The position numbers and the translations under genes were made by a program. A stretch of 64,000 bases of DNA from Eublepharis macularius (lineage: Eukaryota; Chordata; Lepidosauria; Squamata; Eublepharidae), in contig NC_072807.1 of assembly GCF_028583425.1 (NCBI RefSeq), positions 38,073,001 through 38,137,000 on the forward strand, in the 5' to 3' direction. The notes under the pieces were generated by a model that saw only the letters and a program-made list of their open reading frames with translations, did no database searches and had not been told where the DNA came from. Shown piece after piece: positions 51,711 through 62,312 of the stretch. Position 1 is the first letter of the stretch, and each line of letters begins with the position of its first letter.

Positions 51711-53611
51711 GCTGACAGGGAAAACAGTCTGCCCTTGGACCGGTGCTCAGTGGCCAGCACTGGCTTTGCATTTGGCCCCTGGTTCCTCTCTGCTTAGGAT
51801 ATCTGAAGAGAGGCCGCCTGCTGGAGTACTCGGGGCAGGGCTAGATGGACAAAGAGTCTAAAGCAACAGCCCATATTCTTGCAAGGTCCCAGGACTTGTT
51901 CAGGAGAACCTCCTTTACCTCTCAAACTTGAATTAACTAGTTGCATCGGCAGCACTGGGCGAAGGGCGCACTCAATAGTTCAGAGGAATGCAGATAGTGT
52001 GAGTGGAAAAGCCACCGTACCGAGAGAACGAGAGTGACGAAGGGGAGGGGGAAGAGGCCTGCATTCGAGGGTGCCTGCACACAGCCGGTGGGAAGGGCTC
52101 CAGAGACTCGCAGTTGGTGCCAGGAAATAGCGCGACGTAAAGAAGATGAAGCTCTGCCTGGGTCTGCTGCTCTCATCGATGAGCGCTCCTTTCCTGCCCT
52201 TGCAGTGGGTGCTGGGCGCTAGACTGGGATGTATTTGGAGACACCAGAGTGCATCCGTTCACCCACTTCAAAATGCAGACACGACGCGATGCAATACATT
52301 GTGTGGGGGGGGGGGATGTGCGCATACTCACAAAAATCCATCACGTTACATCATGCTTTGGGGCAAGGGTTCACCCATCACACATTTAGCGTTTCCAGCT
52401 TATAGGGTGTGTCAATTGCCCCACAGGCACAAGGAGGACCAACGTGCTTCATCTCACTAGCTCGTGGTCCACCAGAAACTGGCCAATCATCTTAACAACC
52501 TGTTTGGTCACCTGCCAAAGGCAGGAATGGCGGGGTTCGAACACTTGTCAAGAGCCAGTCAGCTAACTCCCTCACGTTATACTAAAGCACACACAATTAT
52601 TACCGTTTTTCTCACTTGGGCGGCACGGATACTGAAACTGGGTCGGGGTGATATTTTCCCATCTCATTGGGTGGTGTGGGGATGGGAAAATACCACGACG
52701 CAACATTCTTACACCCTTCTTGGCCCCTTTCCAGCAAGAAAACATCTTAATCTGGGCAGGAACGCAGCCCAGAAGAATTTGCAGTTCAGACACCTGCCTA
52801 AAAAGAGCGACTGTTTTTTTTCCCCTTGGGAATATTTTTTCTTTCCAGGCCAAAGCAAATCTTATACAAATCTCCCACAGCAATGGCGACGATGTATCAC
52901 ATAATAATGCAAATTATTTTCCTCTCTTCCCAGCTCCACCCTACCTCCATGATCAGCGGTATTTAAAAGCATTTGCTAAATATAAACAACAGTGAAATGT
53001 GGGTGTTGATTCACATGAACAAACATTTGAAAGGAAACAAACTGACAGATAATAATTTATAACCCTACTTGGCTGGCACAACAGATTGCATGTGTCCCTA
53101 ACACAAAGCATGCAAGGTAACTTGTGACATCGAAGGGTATCTGCAGTCCTTCAGGCAATTTCATTTGTGTTGAGGTTAAATAAAGATGACATAAAGATTC
53201 TGATATTGCATTTCTTTTTTGATTTAATATGCTAGGGCATATACTTTTTGATTTCTGTGCATATGCTCTATAATTATGAAGCTCTTGCTATATGGTGCCA
53301 ACTTTTTATTGCTTTATGAAAAAGGAAAATACGACATTAAATCTGATAATGCTATTTTGATTTTTTCATTCGAACATATTAAAAACATATAAAGTGATTT
53401 TCTGTTAATTAGCCCACCTAGAATTTTGCAGAATACATTCATTTAATGGAATTAGTCGAATCTTATATTCAACAAAACCGTGCCTCCAGAAGTAGGGAAA
53501 TTGCAGAATTCCAGAAGTAAGGAAACCAAAATTTGGGCTTCATTTAGAAGATTAATAATTAATTCCAAATCCCCTTTTTCAATAAAAATAACTTTAAATA
53601 TCCTTATGATC
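51711..53611. other. TRPM1 upstream intron, no recognised element
   Basis: Open frames near 52034-52460 and 52464-52995 show no recognisable domains. AT-rich after 53000. Confidence 0.4.
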
Positions 53612-54333
53612 TGGTTCAGAAGTCACACAAAACCATGGAGAAAAAGCTAACTATGGTTACTGTGATGGCCCAAATGTGGGCCATTCCACTAATTGTGGAT
53701 AGGTAGGGTGCAACAAAACGGGATCTGATATTATGGTTTAAATCTGGTTAACCATCACCTTAATGATCGTTTCCTGTGATGTATGAATGTGAATTTCCTG
53801 GCTTGGTTCCAACATAAGAGAAACCTTGGTCAATTTTAACTATCATCTAAATCCAGGTTTGGTTTGACAAATGCTGGTTAGTTACTTTCACTCTGGCTAG
53901 GTCTCTCTGCAGACATGAGGATAACTGGGGAAAAGCCAAGGCAAAGGCAGAATATCAAACTATAGTTAAGGCTAAATGTAGCTAATAAACCAGTTGCCAA
54001 GCCATAGTTTTGGGCCCTGGTTTGATGGACCCGAACTAATCACTGTTAGTCGAGTGGCCTGCAATCAGACAATCATATAACCACAGATGGTGTGATGAAT
54101 GATGGTTTCATGTTACGTCTGAACTGAGTCTGCGGCATTTCCCAGCCCCGCCCTCATTGCATTGCAGGCTGGGATATCCCAGTGTCTCTGCAAGAGAGGC
54201 CGGGCAAAGGAGATGAAACCAGCATTTTGAAGCCAGCCAGGATCTGAATGACCATTGGCTAGCCAAATCCTGGTTTCCTAAACTTACTCATTGCAGTTAA
54301 AATAAACCAAACTTTCACATTATGTCTGAACCA
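53612..54333. mobile_element. Nonautonomous DNA element rich in AACCATGGTT-like motifs
   Basis: Left TGGTTCAGAAGTCACACAAA and right TTTCACATTATGTCTGAACC are imperfect inverted ends. The interior repeats motifs such as AACCATGGAG, AACTATGGTTA, AACCATCA, AGCCATAGTTTT and ATGATGGTTTCATG on both strands. No coding sequence. Confidence 0.6.
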
Positions 54334-54396
54334 AGACATACAAGAGATCTGCTCATATTCCTATAAATGCATGTTGTCTGCATTCCTTAGCAAGTA

Positions 54397-54625
54397 GGGT
54401 TGCCAGGTCCAGGTTGGGAAATTCCTGGAGATTTGGGGGGTGGAGCCTGAAAAGGGTGGGGTTTGGGGAGGGGAGGGGCTTCAGTGGAGTATAATTCCAT
54501 AGAGCTCACCCTTCAAAGCAGCCATTTTCTCCAGGGGAACTGATCTCTGTTGCCTGGAGATCAGTTGTAATTCCGGGAGCTCTCCAGCGATCACCTGGAG
54601 GCTGGAAAGCCTACCAGGTCCCCCT
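54397..54625 (-). mobile_element. GTTGCCA-type MITE, reverse orientation
   Basis: AGGGTTGCCAGGTCCAGGTT, GGGAAATTCCTGGAGATTTG, AGCCATTTTCTCCAGGGGAA and GGAGATCAGTTGTAATTCCG. One of the better preserved copies. Confidence 0.82.
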
Positions 54626-55311
54626 ACCCTGCTGGCGGGAGGAGAGGGACCTGGCACTTACCTGCATGTGTGCCCTCCCAGGCCTGTGTGATGAAGTCAC
54701 TTCCAGGAAGTGAAATCATCGTGCAGTCTCAGGAGCAAGCGCGTGCTTTGCAGTGGGCCAATTTGGGCCCCAAATGAACCTGATTTGGCCATTTGGAGCC
54801 TGTATCGGGCCCGTGCGCAGCACAGGAGCACACCTGTGGTGGTGTGATGCTGTCGCTCCTGGAAATGATGATGTCACATTGCCCCAGGAGAGTGCCGGGA
54901 GGCCTGTTCCTGTCTCCCCCCCCCCTTGTTGGCCAGGTGAGTGGTGACAGAGGGTAGAGGGTGGGAATGGGGGATCTCCCACCCCTGCTGGGGAACGGCA
55001 ACCCCATTAGCAAGTGATTTAACCTTCTCACAGTTCCAAAAAAATATGCAAGTATCACATGGTGAGGCTCCGCATCTCTAGCGATTATTGCTACTCAGAT
55101 TATAAATATAATAAGATAAGGAAAAGCTACCATTGGCACTAGATTTTAAGTTTGCAGATAATAATTTTCAAATTATCGCAAACCACCCGAAGTGTGAATA
55201 TTCAGATACTTTCCCTGTCTTCTCGGGAAAGGGTTAGGGTTAGGAAAAGAATTGATATTCGTGTTAAAAAAATGGTGTGTTAAATTCTTGCAACCTGATT
55301 ACGGGTTAATG

Positions 55312-55512
55312 TAGGATAGCCAAGTCTTGGTTGGGAAATTCCTGGATATTTGTGGGTGGCAGGGTTTGGGAGGGGAGGGACCTTAGTGGGGTATACATCC
55401 ATAGAGCCCACCCTCTAAAATAGCCATTTTCTCCAGGGGAACTGATTTCTCCAGTCTGGAGACCAGCTGTAATTCCAGGAGATCTTCAGTCCTCGTCTGC
55501 CCTCAACCCTAG
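55312..55512 (-). mobile_element. GTTGCCA-type MITE, reverse orientation
   Basis: GGATAGCCAAGTCTTGGTTG, GGAAATTCCTGGATATTTGT, TAGCCATTTTCTCCAGGGG and GACCAGCTGTAATTCCAGGA. Confidence 0.78.
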
Positions 55513-56539
55513 GTTGATGTTTTATTGTTCCTAGTGCTGGCACGCCGGAGCGAGCTTTTCTAAACCTCTTGGGGCCCAGCAGTTGGGGAAAGGTGGCCTA
55601 GAAATATAAATAAATAATCCCGACACCCAGACTGAAAACTGCCTTGAAGAATCATCATACAGCAACGGGTTCTGCAGTCAAGCATTCTGTTCAACAGAAC
55701 TGCAAAATAATTCCTCCAACATTCACCAGTGTTCATATTTCCACCATATTATGCTATCCCACACAAGGGGGTGAGACGGAGGCAAGAGGCCAGAAGAAAA
55801 AGCCAGCCAGAGCTTTCTAGAATCTTCCATTTCCCCCCATTTTGGTAAAATGCAACTAATGTACAAGTGAGGAGACGTTTCACAAATTGCACCATCGTAT
55901 TTAGGCCGTCGTATATAACAAAGTAAAACAGAAAAATCCGAGGCCTTATCACTCCACTCGGCCTTCCTCCGAACAGATCGCTGGACACAAACCGGCATGT
56001 TCTAATCTCTAAACCATTCTCCAGTGTCCACCAGCCAGCTGAGCTGCTTGATAATATCTCACAATTAGGCAATTTCATTCCACTAACAAATAATTATATT
56101 TAGCATTAAATGGCACTTTAGCATTATGCAGTTCTTCTGGAATGTAAGGAAGAGCTGGGAATCATTGTCCCCATCTTGGGGGCTGGGAGTGGCTTGTCTG
56201 AGGCCACCTGCCTATTGATTTTCTGCCCCAGAGATAAATTCTGAACGAGCAGCCATTTGGATTGGAGCTGATTCCTTTAGGCGCTGTGCTCACAGGACAG
56301 AATTGTACGGTTTGCTGTCCTGGGAGGTCAACCACCCAGTATAATTTTGTACTTTCTTTTTCTTTGCCAAGACTGGACAATTTATTTATCTTGGGCCAGG
56401 CATCTATTTTTAGAGGCTGAAATTCTGCCTAGCCTGGATCTATGTAAATTAGGCCAATTAGACCTCTTTTTACACACATACCCCATCCATTAGCTGTCTA
56501 TGGTTGAGAACCAATCCGTAATCTGTAATCCAGAAATTA

Positions 56540-57118
56540 ATTAAATATTTATTTATTTATTTCAATTTATATTCTGCCCTCCCCGCATCAGCAGGCTCAG
56601 GGCAGATTACAATCGATATAGTCATTTAAAATACATATAGCTTTAAAACCAATAAAACCACATAAATATTTAAAACATACAACAGCAGACTTCTCCAAAA
56701 ACTACCTCCCAACCATCTCCAAAAGTATTTAACAGGCTGGGTGGTAGATACTTCTAGTAGGGGGGAATGTTTTCCTCTAGTCGGCCGGCGGAGAGGCCCA
56801 ACCAGCGTCAACCATACAGGTAGCGGAACAGCTCCGTCTTGCAGGCCCGGCGGAAGGTTAACAAATCCGGCCGAGCCCTGGTCTCTTTAGACAGAGCGTT
56901 CCACCAGGTTGGAGCCAGGACCAAGAAGGCCCTGGCTCTGGTTGACGCTAGGCGGGCCTCCCTGGGGCCAGGGAACATTAACAGCTGTTTGTCGCTGGAT
57001 TGAAGCGTCCTCTGGGGCTCATGTAGGGAGAGGCGGTCCCGCAGATATGCCGGTCCCAGTCCGCATAGGGCTTTATGGGTTAATACCAAAGCCTTAAATC
57101 TGATCTGGTACGCCACAA
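56540..57118 (-). mobile_element. L2-type LINE 3' end with C-terminal reverse-transcriptase coding
   Basis: Minus strand 56808-57116 reads RFKALVLTHKALCGLGPAYL, RDRLSLHEPQRTLQSSDKQL, RARAFLVLAPTWWNALSKET and FRRACKTELFRYLYG, the LINE2 C-terminal pattern. The 3' UTR continues left to (ATTT)n at 56545-56560. Confidence 0.85.
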
Positions 57119-58366
57119 TGTATATTTGCAGAACACAATCTTCATCGGCGCTGCTGTGTGAGCTTCCTTAGAAGCAGAACACCTTGGCACTCGCTCACGT
57201 TTTATCTTGACAGGCACATCTGGCACTACAGCCTTGATTAAACAAATTGACACTTGTAATATGTTACAGGTTTGGAGTTTTTGAACTCCTATTTCCAATG
57301 GGTTTGCTTTACCAGAAAAGTATGTTTACTGACTGGTAATAATAAGTCTAGCCAACCTTTCATTCTTCCATCATAAAAACGGGGGCAGTGGGGAATCCAA
57401 GCCAAAGTACTTTTTGCTCTTATGCTATCTTTGGATTTTTCAGACTCCCAGTTTACTCTGAGCTTTCCCAGTCAGATGGGAATACAGTGGCCTGAGCCCT
57501 CTGGGATGTAGCTTTAATGAACATCATCTGTTACTAGTTCGCTACTAGTATCTGCTACTAGTTCGCTACTAGTATCCTAACACCAAAATGGCTTCTAAGT
57601 GAGCCCAAATTAAGATAACTTGGGTTTGGCCCTCAAGTGCCCGTTTCCTTCCCCACCCCTTGAAAATGCATCTCCTTGGTGACCACTTACCTGCCTCACT
57701 CAGCCTGCTTGCAAAGTGTTTGCGTACAGTCATTTCCCAACCTCACCGTCCTCACGGCTCGCGTCCTTTTTCTTGGGAACAAGACGCCTCCTCAACCATT
57801 TTCCAAATCACTAAGAAAGGAGATGACCAAGAGCATCCCACAGCTCAATCTGGTGGACGTAGGGTACAGTGTGCCTTCTGAAAACCATTTTCCAAAGCAA
57901 TTCTGTGCAATTCACCCGTGCGCTTCAGAGTACCGCTTCTGGCTGTGGCACTCTCTCAGCCCTTACCCAGCTGGGCACACGACACAGCTGACGCAGGCGG
58001 TACACTGCCTTGTTTTTATCCATACAGGTTCAGGTTGTCAAGCACCCCCCCCCTCCCCGGCTGTGCTTTTAGTAGAGGGAGAAATTCAAAAGGCCCAGAT
58101 TTTCCCAGCACAGAGATGCCACATGGGAGAATGTTTCCATTTCTGAACTTCTACCTGTTAAAGAAAAAGCTACAAACATAGGAATGCAATCAGAAAAGGG
58201 GGTCGTTTTTTGTGGGGGGAGGGGGCAGTGTTGCCAACTTTTCAACCAGTCTCCCACAACTCGGTCACCAGCACCAACTTGGTCAGCAGACATTAGTAAG
58301 AGATAACACATCGGCCCCAATGCTACAAGCAGTTCCAGCCGCTGATCTTTGCAAATCAGGGAACTC
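57119..58366. other. TRPM1 upstream intron, no recognised element
   Basis: A short imperfect direct repeat (GCTACTAGTTCGCTACTAGT) lies near 57535-57573. A candidate exon-like stretch at 57691-57733 is discussed under rejected items. Confidence 0.4.
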
Positions 58367-58367
58367 T

Positions 58368-58464
<97 letters not shown>

Positions 58465-58513
58465 TTCCATCCTTCCTTCCTTCCATCCTTCCTTCCTTCC
58501 TTCCTTTTTCTTT
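58367..58513 (+). repeat. (CTTT)n / (CCTT)n microsatellite
   Basis: About 24 CTTT units to roughly 58464, then CCTT/CCAT units to 58503 and a short T-rich run. The tract resumes after the adjacent SINE (58768-58796), so the SINE landed inside it. Confidence 0.97.
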
Positions 58514-58768
58514 CCAGTTTGGTGTAGTGGTTAAGAGCGCAGGACTCTAATCTGGAGAGCCAGGTTTGATTCCCCACCCCTCCACTTGAAGCCAGCTGGG
58601 TGGCCTTGGGTCAGTCACAGCTCTCTCAGAGCTCTCTCAGCCCCACCCACCTCACAGGGTGTTTTGTTGTGAGGATAATAATAACATACTTTGTAAACTG
58701 CTCTGAGTGGGCATTAAGTTGTCCTGAAGGGCGGTATATAAATCAAATGTTGTTGTTGTTGTTATTAT
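58514..58768 (+). mobile_element. tRNA-derived SINE (Sauria-type) inside a CTTT tract
   Basis: CCAGTTTGGTGTAGTGGTTA, GGTTTGATTCC, GTGGCCTTGGGTCAGTCACA and AAGTTGTCCTGAAGGGCGGT with a (GTT)n tail. Confidence 0.87.
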
Positions 58769-59739
58769 TCTTTCTTTCTTCCTTCCTTTCTTTTTTGGCA
58801 ACCCAACTTTGGAACAGAATTTCCCACAGAACACTGGCAAAGCTTGATCTACTTTTGAGATGGGAAGTGCTGGCTAAACACAGTCGAGTTTGACTTTGTT
58901 TGAGTCTCCTGATTATGTACAGCGTTACTGGCAACGAGCACTAATGAGGGATTTCTGGCTGTCAGCCAACGGAGGCAGGAGTCCCTTCGACACACCGGCA
59001 ACTCTGCATTTCCAGCTCCTGTGGGATTCCAGATACCCTTTTGCTAAATGATAATACAGAAAATATCAATGTATCTGCCACTGCGTGCACAGAAAGCAGT
59101 GGGCGCGAATGCTATGTGTGTTATTTTTTTGCTCAAAAGAAATGGTGAGAAAGTATCCCCGGCTCTGCAAACCTTCCGCGTCCCTCTGATTCACAGGCTG
59201 CGAATCTTTAAAAGAAAGGGAGCCCAAGCAAAGCTTTCAGAGGGCTGGAATGCTGGACTGAAACAACAGATCTGAAATGCAGAGTGGCTGTAAAAGGGAC
59301 AGATGAAAGGGAGCTCTAATTCAACGTGCTTCACTGCACAGCTAAATTATACAGGCTGTGCCACTCTCACTTACTTTGACAAGAGACCTCCAAATTGGCA
59401 GCTTTCCTGCCCAGGTTGCCTTGTTTTGGTGCTCCCCCCGTAGTGCTACATACTCCCCACTTGGCCACCCGCTCCCCAATTCTACCACGGCTAGGAAGTT
59501 TCAGAGGCAACTTTCGACGGGGTTGGTTTCCTTGTGGAAAGATGGGGGGGGGGGGGGCTAGTGGAGACTCATCCATGGACTCAGCCGGTGCGGATGTGCC
59601 TCCGGGCAGAGATGCCTGTTCAGTCCTCATTGACGGGTGCGTCGGACACAGTCAGGCATGGCATTCCCGGACACAGGCTGCACGCAACCAAGCATAGCTG
59701 CAGCCAGATGAGAGCCACTATATTTTAATTTTTATTAAT

Positions 59740-60310
59740 TTTTATTTATGTCATTTATAGTCCGCCTTTCTCACTGACACTCAAGGAGGATTACACAGTG
59801 TGAGATTAGTACACTCAAGATCAAGGACATTTCCAAAAAGAACACCACAGGGTAAATAAACACACGTTTAAAAGACACAGCATTACTAAGAATCCAATAA
59901 AGAGTTGAAGAAATGCTGAAACACAACATAAGCTGACATTAGACAACATGAAGCACAAGTAGCTCATAGGAGCACATATTTAAGACAACAGATAGTATGT
60001 AAGGCAACACAGTGGTGAGGTCTACGGTCCTTAACTCGTTAGCGAAGCATCTGAGAGCCCCTCCCTACAATACAAAAGCTTTTTTGAATAATTCAGTTTT
60101 GCATCGTTTGTGGGAAGCTAGGAGAGTGGGGTGCTCCTGACCTCCTCTGGCAGGCCATTCCACAGGGTGGGGGCCACCACAGAGAAAGCCCATGTACAGG
60201 CTGCTGTTGATTTCGCCCATGTGCAGGGTGGCACCTGCAGGAGACCCTGTTCAGATTTCATTCACAAGGATACAGGTAGAGCAGGGGGCAGAAGCAGTAG
60301 CCAGCCAGGC
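59740..60310 (-). mobile_element. L2-type LINE 3' end, reverse orientation
   Basis: The plus strand shows the inverted tail TCCGCCTTTCTCACTGACAC and CAAGGAGGATTACACAGTGT. Further right, CTCCTCTGGCAGGCCATTCC and ACAGGGTGGGGGCCACCACA mirror the coding end seen at 19160-19300. Confidence 0.78.
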
Positions 60311-60334
60311 AGGTGGGTTTAGTGTTTCAGAGGA

Positions 60335-60456
60335 GATTTAGGTGGGTAGCCATGCTGGTCTGTAGTAAAGCAGCAGGATTTGAGTCCAGTGGCACATTAG
60401 AAACCGACAAGATTTTCAGGGTGTAAGCTGTCAAGAACCAGAGCTCCCTTCTTCAG
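60335..60456 (-). mobile_element. Penelope-like element end, reverse orientation
   Basis: GGTGGGTAGCCATGCTGGTC, TTTGAGTCCAGTGGCACATT and ACCAGAGCTCCCTTCTTCAG read as the inverse of the 6065-6258 tail plus half palindrome. Confidence 0.68.
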
Positions 60457-61834
60457 ATGTGGAGAGGAGAGTTGCTTTTTTCCGAAATGTACTTTTTGAA
60501 GATATAGCCATTAATTCCTCTCGTTCTCTTTTTTCCTCTTTCAAAAGAGAGATTTCTCTTTGAACCCTTTTTATACTTCAGCTCTTGCCGTTGTTTTATA
60601 TTACACACCACAAGGTGGTGCTCTGGCAGGAGAATGGGGAGGTTTGGGAAGACATCGCCTGCCTCTGAACATCTACGGAGAGAAATTGTGCAGCTCTTCC
60701 CTTCCTGCTCCCCCTGTATTTTGGGCTAATCAAATCGAAATCGATGAGAAACAGACTCAAAATTCCTTTAAAAAAAGAGTAAAAGAAACAAGAATGTTGA
60801 ATTTCAAGGAGAAACTGGGGAAGGAGGAATTGAGAGAATTCCTCTTAACAATGCTGATTGGGTCCTGATTTTAAAAGCGGCATCCGTTTCCCCAAAGCAG
60901 ACACAATCCTGCCGGACCACTTCTTGCCATCTGCAACTGTCTACCTCAGGTCACATTGGCTTGGTTCTTTTGCCCTCTTCTGAAGGGCGACTCTCAGCCC
61001 CTGCCCAGGCAGGGACGGGTGCCCTGCCTTCCAAGCTAGCCTTCCTTGCTTGCCCAGCCCTCAAGATTCCATTCTTAGTGGCCAAAAGACTACGCCGGAC
61101 ACCCAAAGAGCATTTATACATCCAGTGGTCCCTAAAGGAGTAACTACATGATATGCCCAATATCAGTTCAGTTTTTACTGTTACAGTCAAAGAAACACGA
61201 AAGCGCACCACCCCCATTTCATGATCCAAAAGTACAAAAACGACATATGATTAAAATATGATACCAATATATATTAGTGGTTAAAAGTTTTATATATATT
61301 ATATATATAATATATATATATAAATATATAAATGTTTCCTAATAAAAGCTGTAATAGTTATAGCAGCCTTATCCCATAAAATTGTGCTGTCTTGCTTGTG
61401 TCTTCCTTCAGTAATGGCTTACTGCTACTGTTGATACTGTTCAATATGCTACTGCTCTTATTAGAACAATCCAAGATAAATATTTGTATCTAGATAAACT
61501 GTAAGATACCACAAGTAATAAGTGCATTAATTTTAAAATTTACACATCTAAGAATTAAGGACAGCAGTGTGCTAAAATGGATAAAATCATTAAAATCTTA
61601 ATTAAAATTTCTAGAAGAAATAATAGTGTTCTGTCTGATTACACTAGCCAGGGAGGAAACTGATTTCTTTGCAGCAATCAGTTAAGAGGAGGGCAGAATA
61701 AAACTGACTTGGTCTGTCTGGGATACGCCCAATATGGGCTGGGTTGTGGGATATGCAACCAGACTCACAGTCAGATGTACAACTGGGAGAGCTCACCTTA
61801 AAAATGCTTGCTCAGTGCTGTGAGGGAGCCCTGT
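60457..61834. other. TRPM1 upstream intron, includes an AT-dinucleotide tract
   Basis: 61285-61330 is a TATATA-rich stretch. Nothing else supported. Confidence 0.45.
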
Positions 61835-62312
61835 GAAGGAGAAAGAGGAGTTTCCAGTTCCCTCCCACCCCACTTGCACCCATGTCAGACATATGAATCT
61901 CTGCATGAGAGATCTGGGCACGTGTCTGTCAAGTGTCAGGAGACGTAATGTTAGCCAGGAAGCGTAGTTTTGACAGACAGAGCCGGTGAAGATCATTCTG
62001 GAGGGAACGGATTCTTTCACAGCCCTCTGCCGCCTCTGCCATGCTGGACTCTTTCATGCTGCCGCCTTTGCTGCTTAAAACTTTGAATTAACTGAGCCTT
62101 GGCAAGGCAAAGGCTCCAGAAGGCGAAATGCCAGAGGTGGCAGAGGGCCATGAGAGAATCCGTACCCTCCGGAGCAATCTATGTCGGCTCTATCTTTCAA
62201 AACTATGCTTCCTGGCTAACACTGCGTCTCCTGATACATGAAAAACACATGTCAGATGTCTTGTGTAGAGAGACTCATAGCTATGCCCCGAAGAGGTCAC
62301 AGTTCAACTTTC
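61835..62312. repeat. Long imperfect inverted repeat (foldback)
   Basis: The left arm (GAATCTCTGCATGAGAGATC, CAGGAGACGTAATGTTAGCC, AGGAAGCGTAGTTTTGA, GGAGGGAACGGATTCTTTCA) is mirrored on the right (ATGAGAGAATCCGTACCCTC, TCAAAACTATGCTTCCTGG, CTAACACTGCGTCTCCTGAT, AGAGAGACTCATAG). Arms are about 180 bp each around a 120-bp centre. Probably a MITE. Confidence 0.78.

Noticed and set aside
54716-55058. Overlapping minus-strand open frames with proline- and glycine-rich translation.
   Set aside because: GC-rich sequence next to a MITE, with no known motif and no splice context.
57691-57733. Minus-strand stretch reading MTVRKHFASRLSEA followed by a good donor (GTAAGT), with an upstream in-frame stop: a possible TRPM1 first coding exon.
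   Set aside because: It ends in phase 1, while the next known TRPM1 exon (47128-47207) starts in phase 0, and it does not resemble the known TRPM1 N-terminus. Probably chance.
58069-58577. Frames encoding KERKKERK or FLSFFLSF repeats.
   Set aside because: Translation of the CTTT microsatellite.
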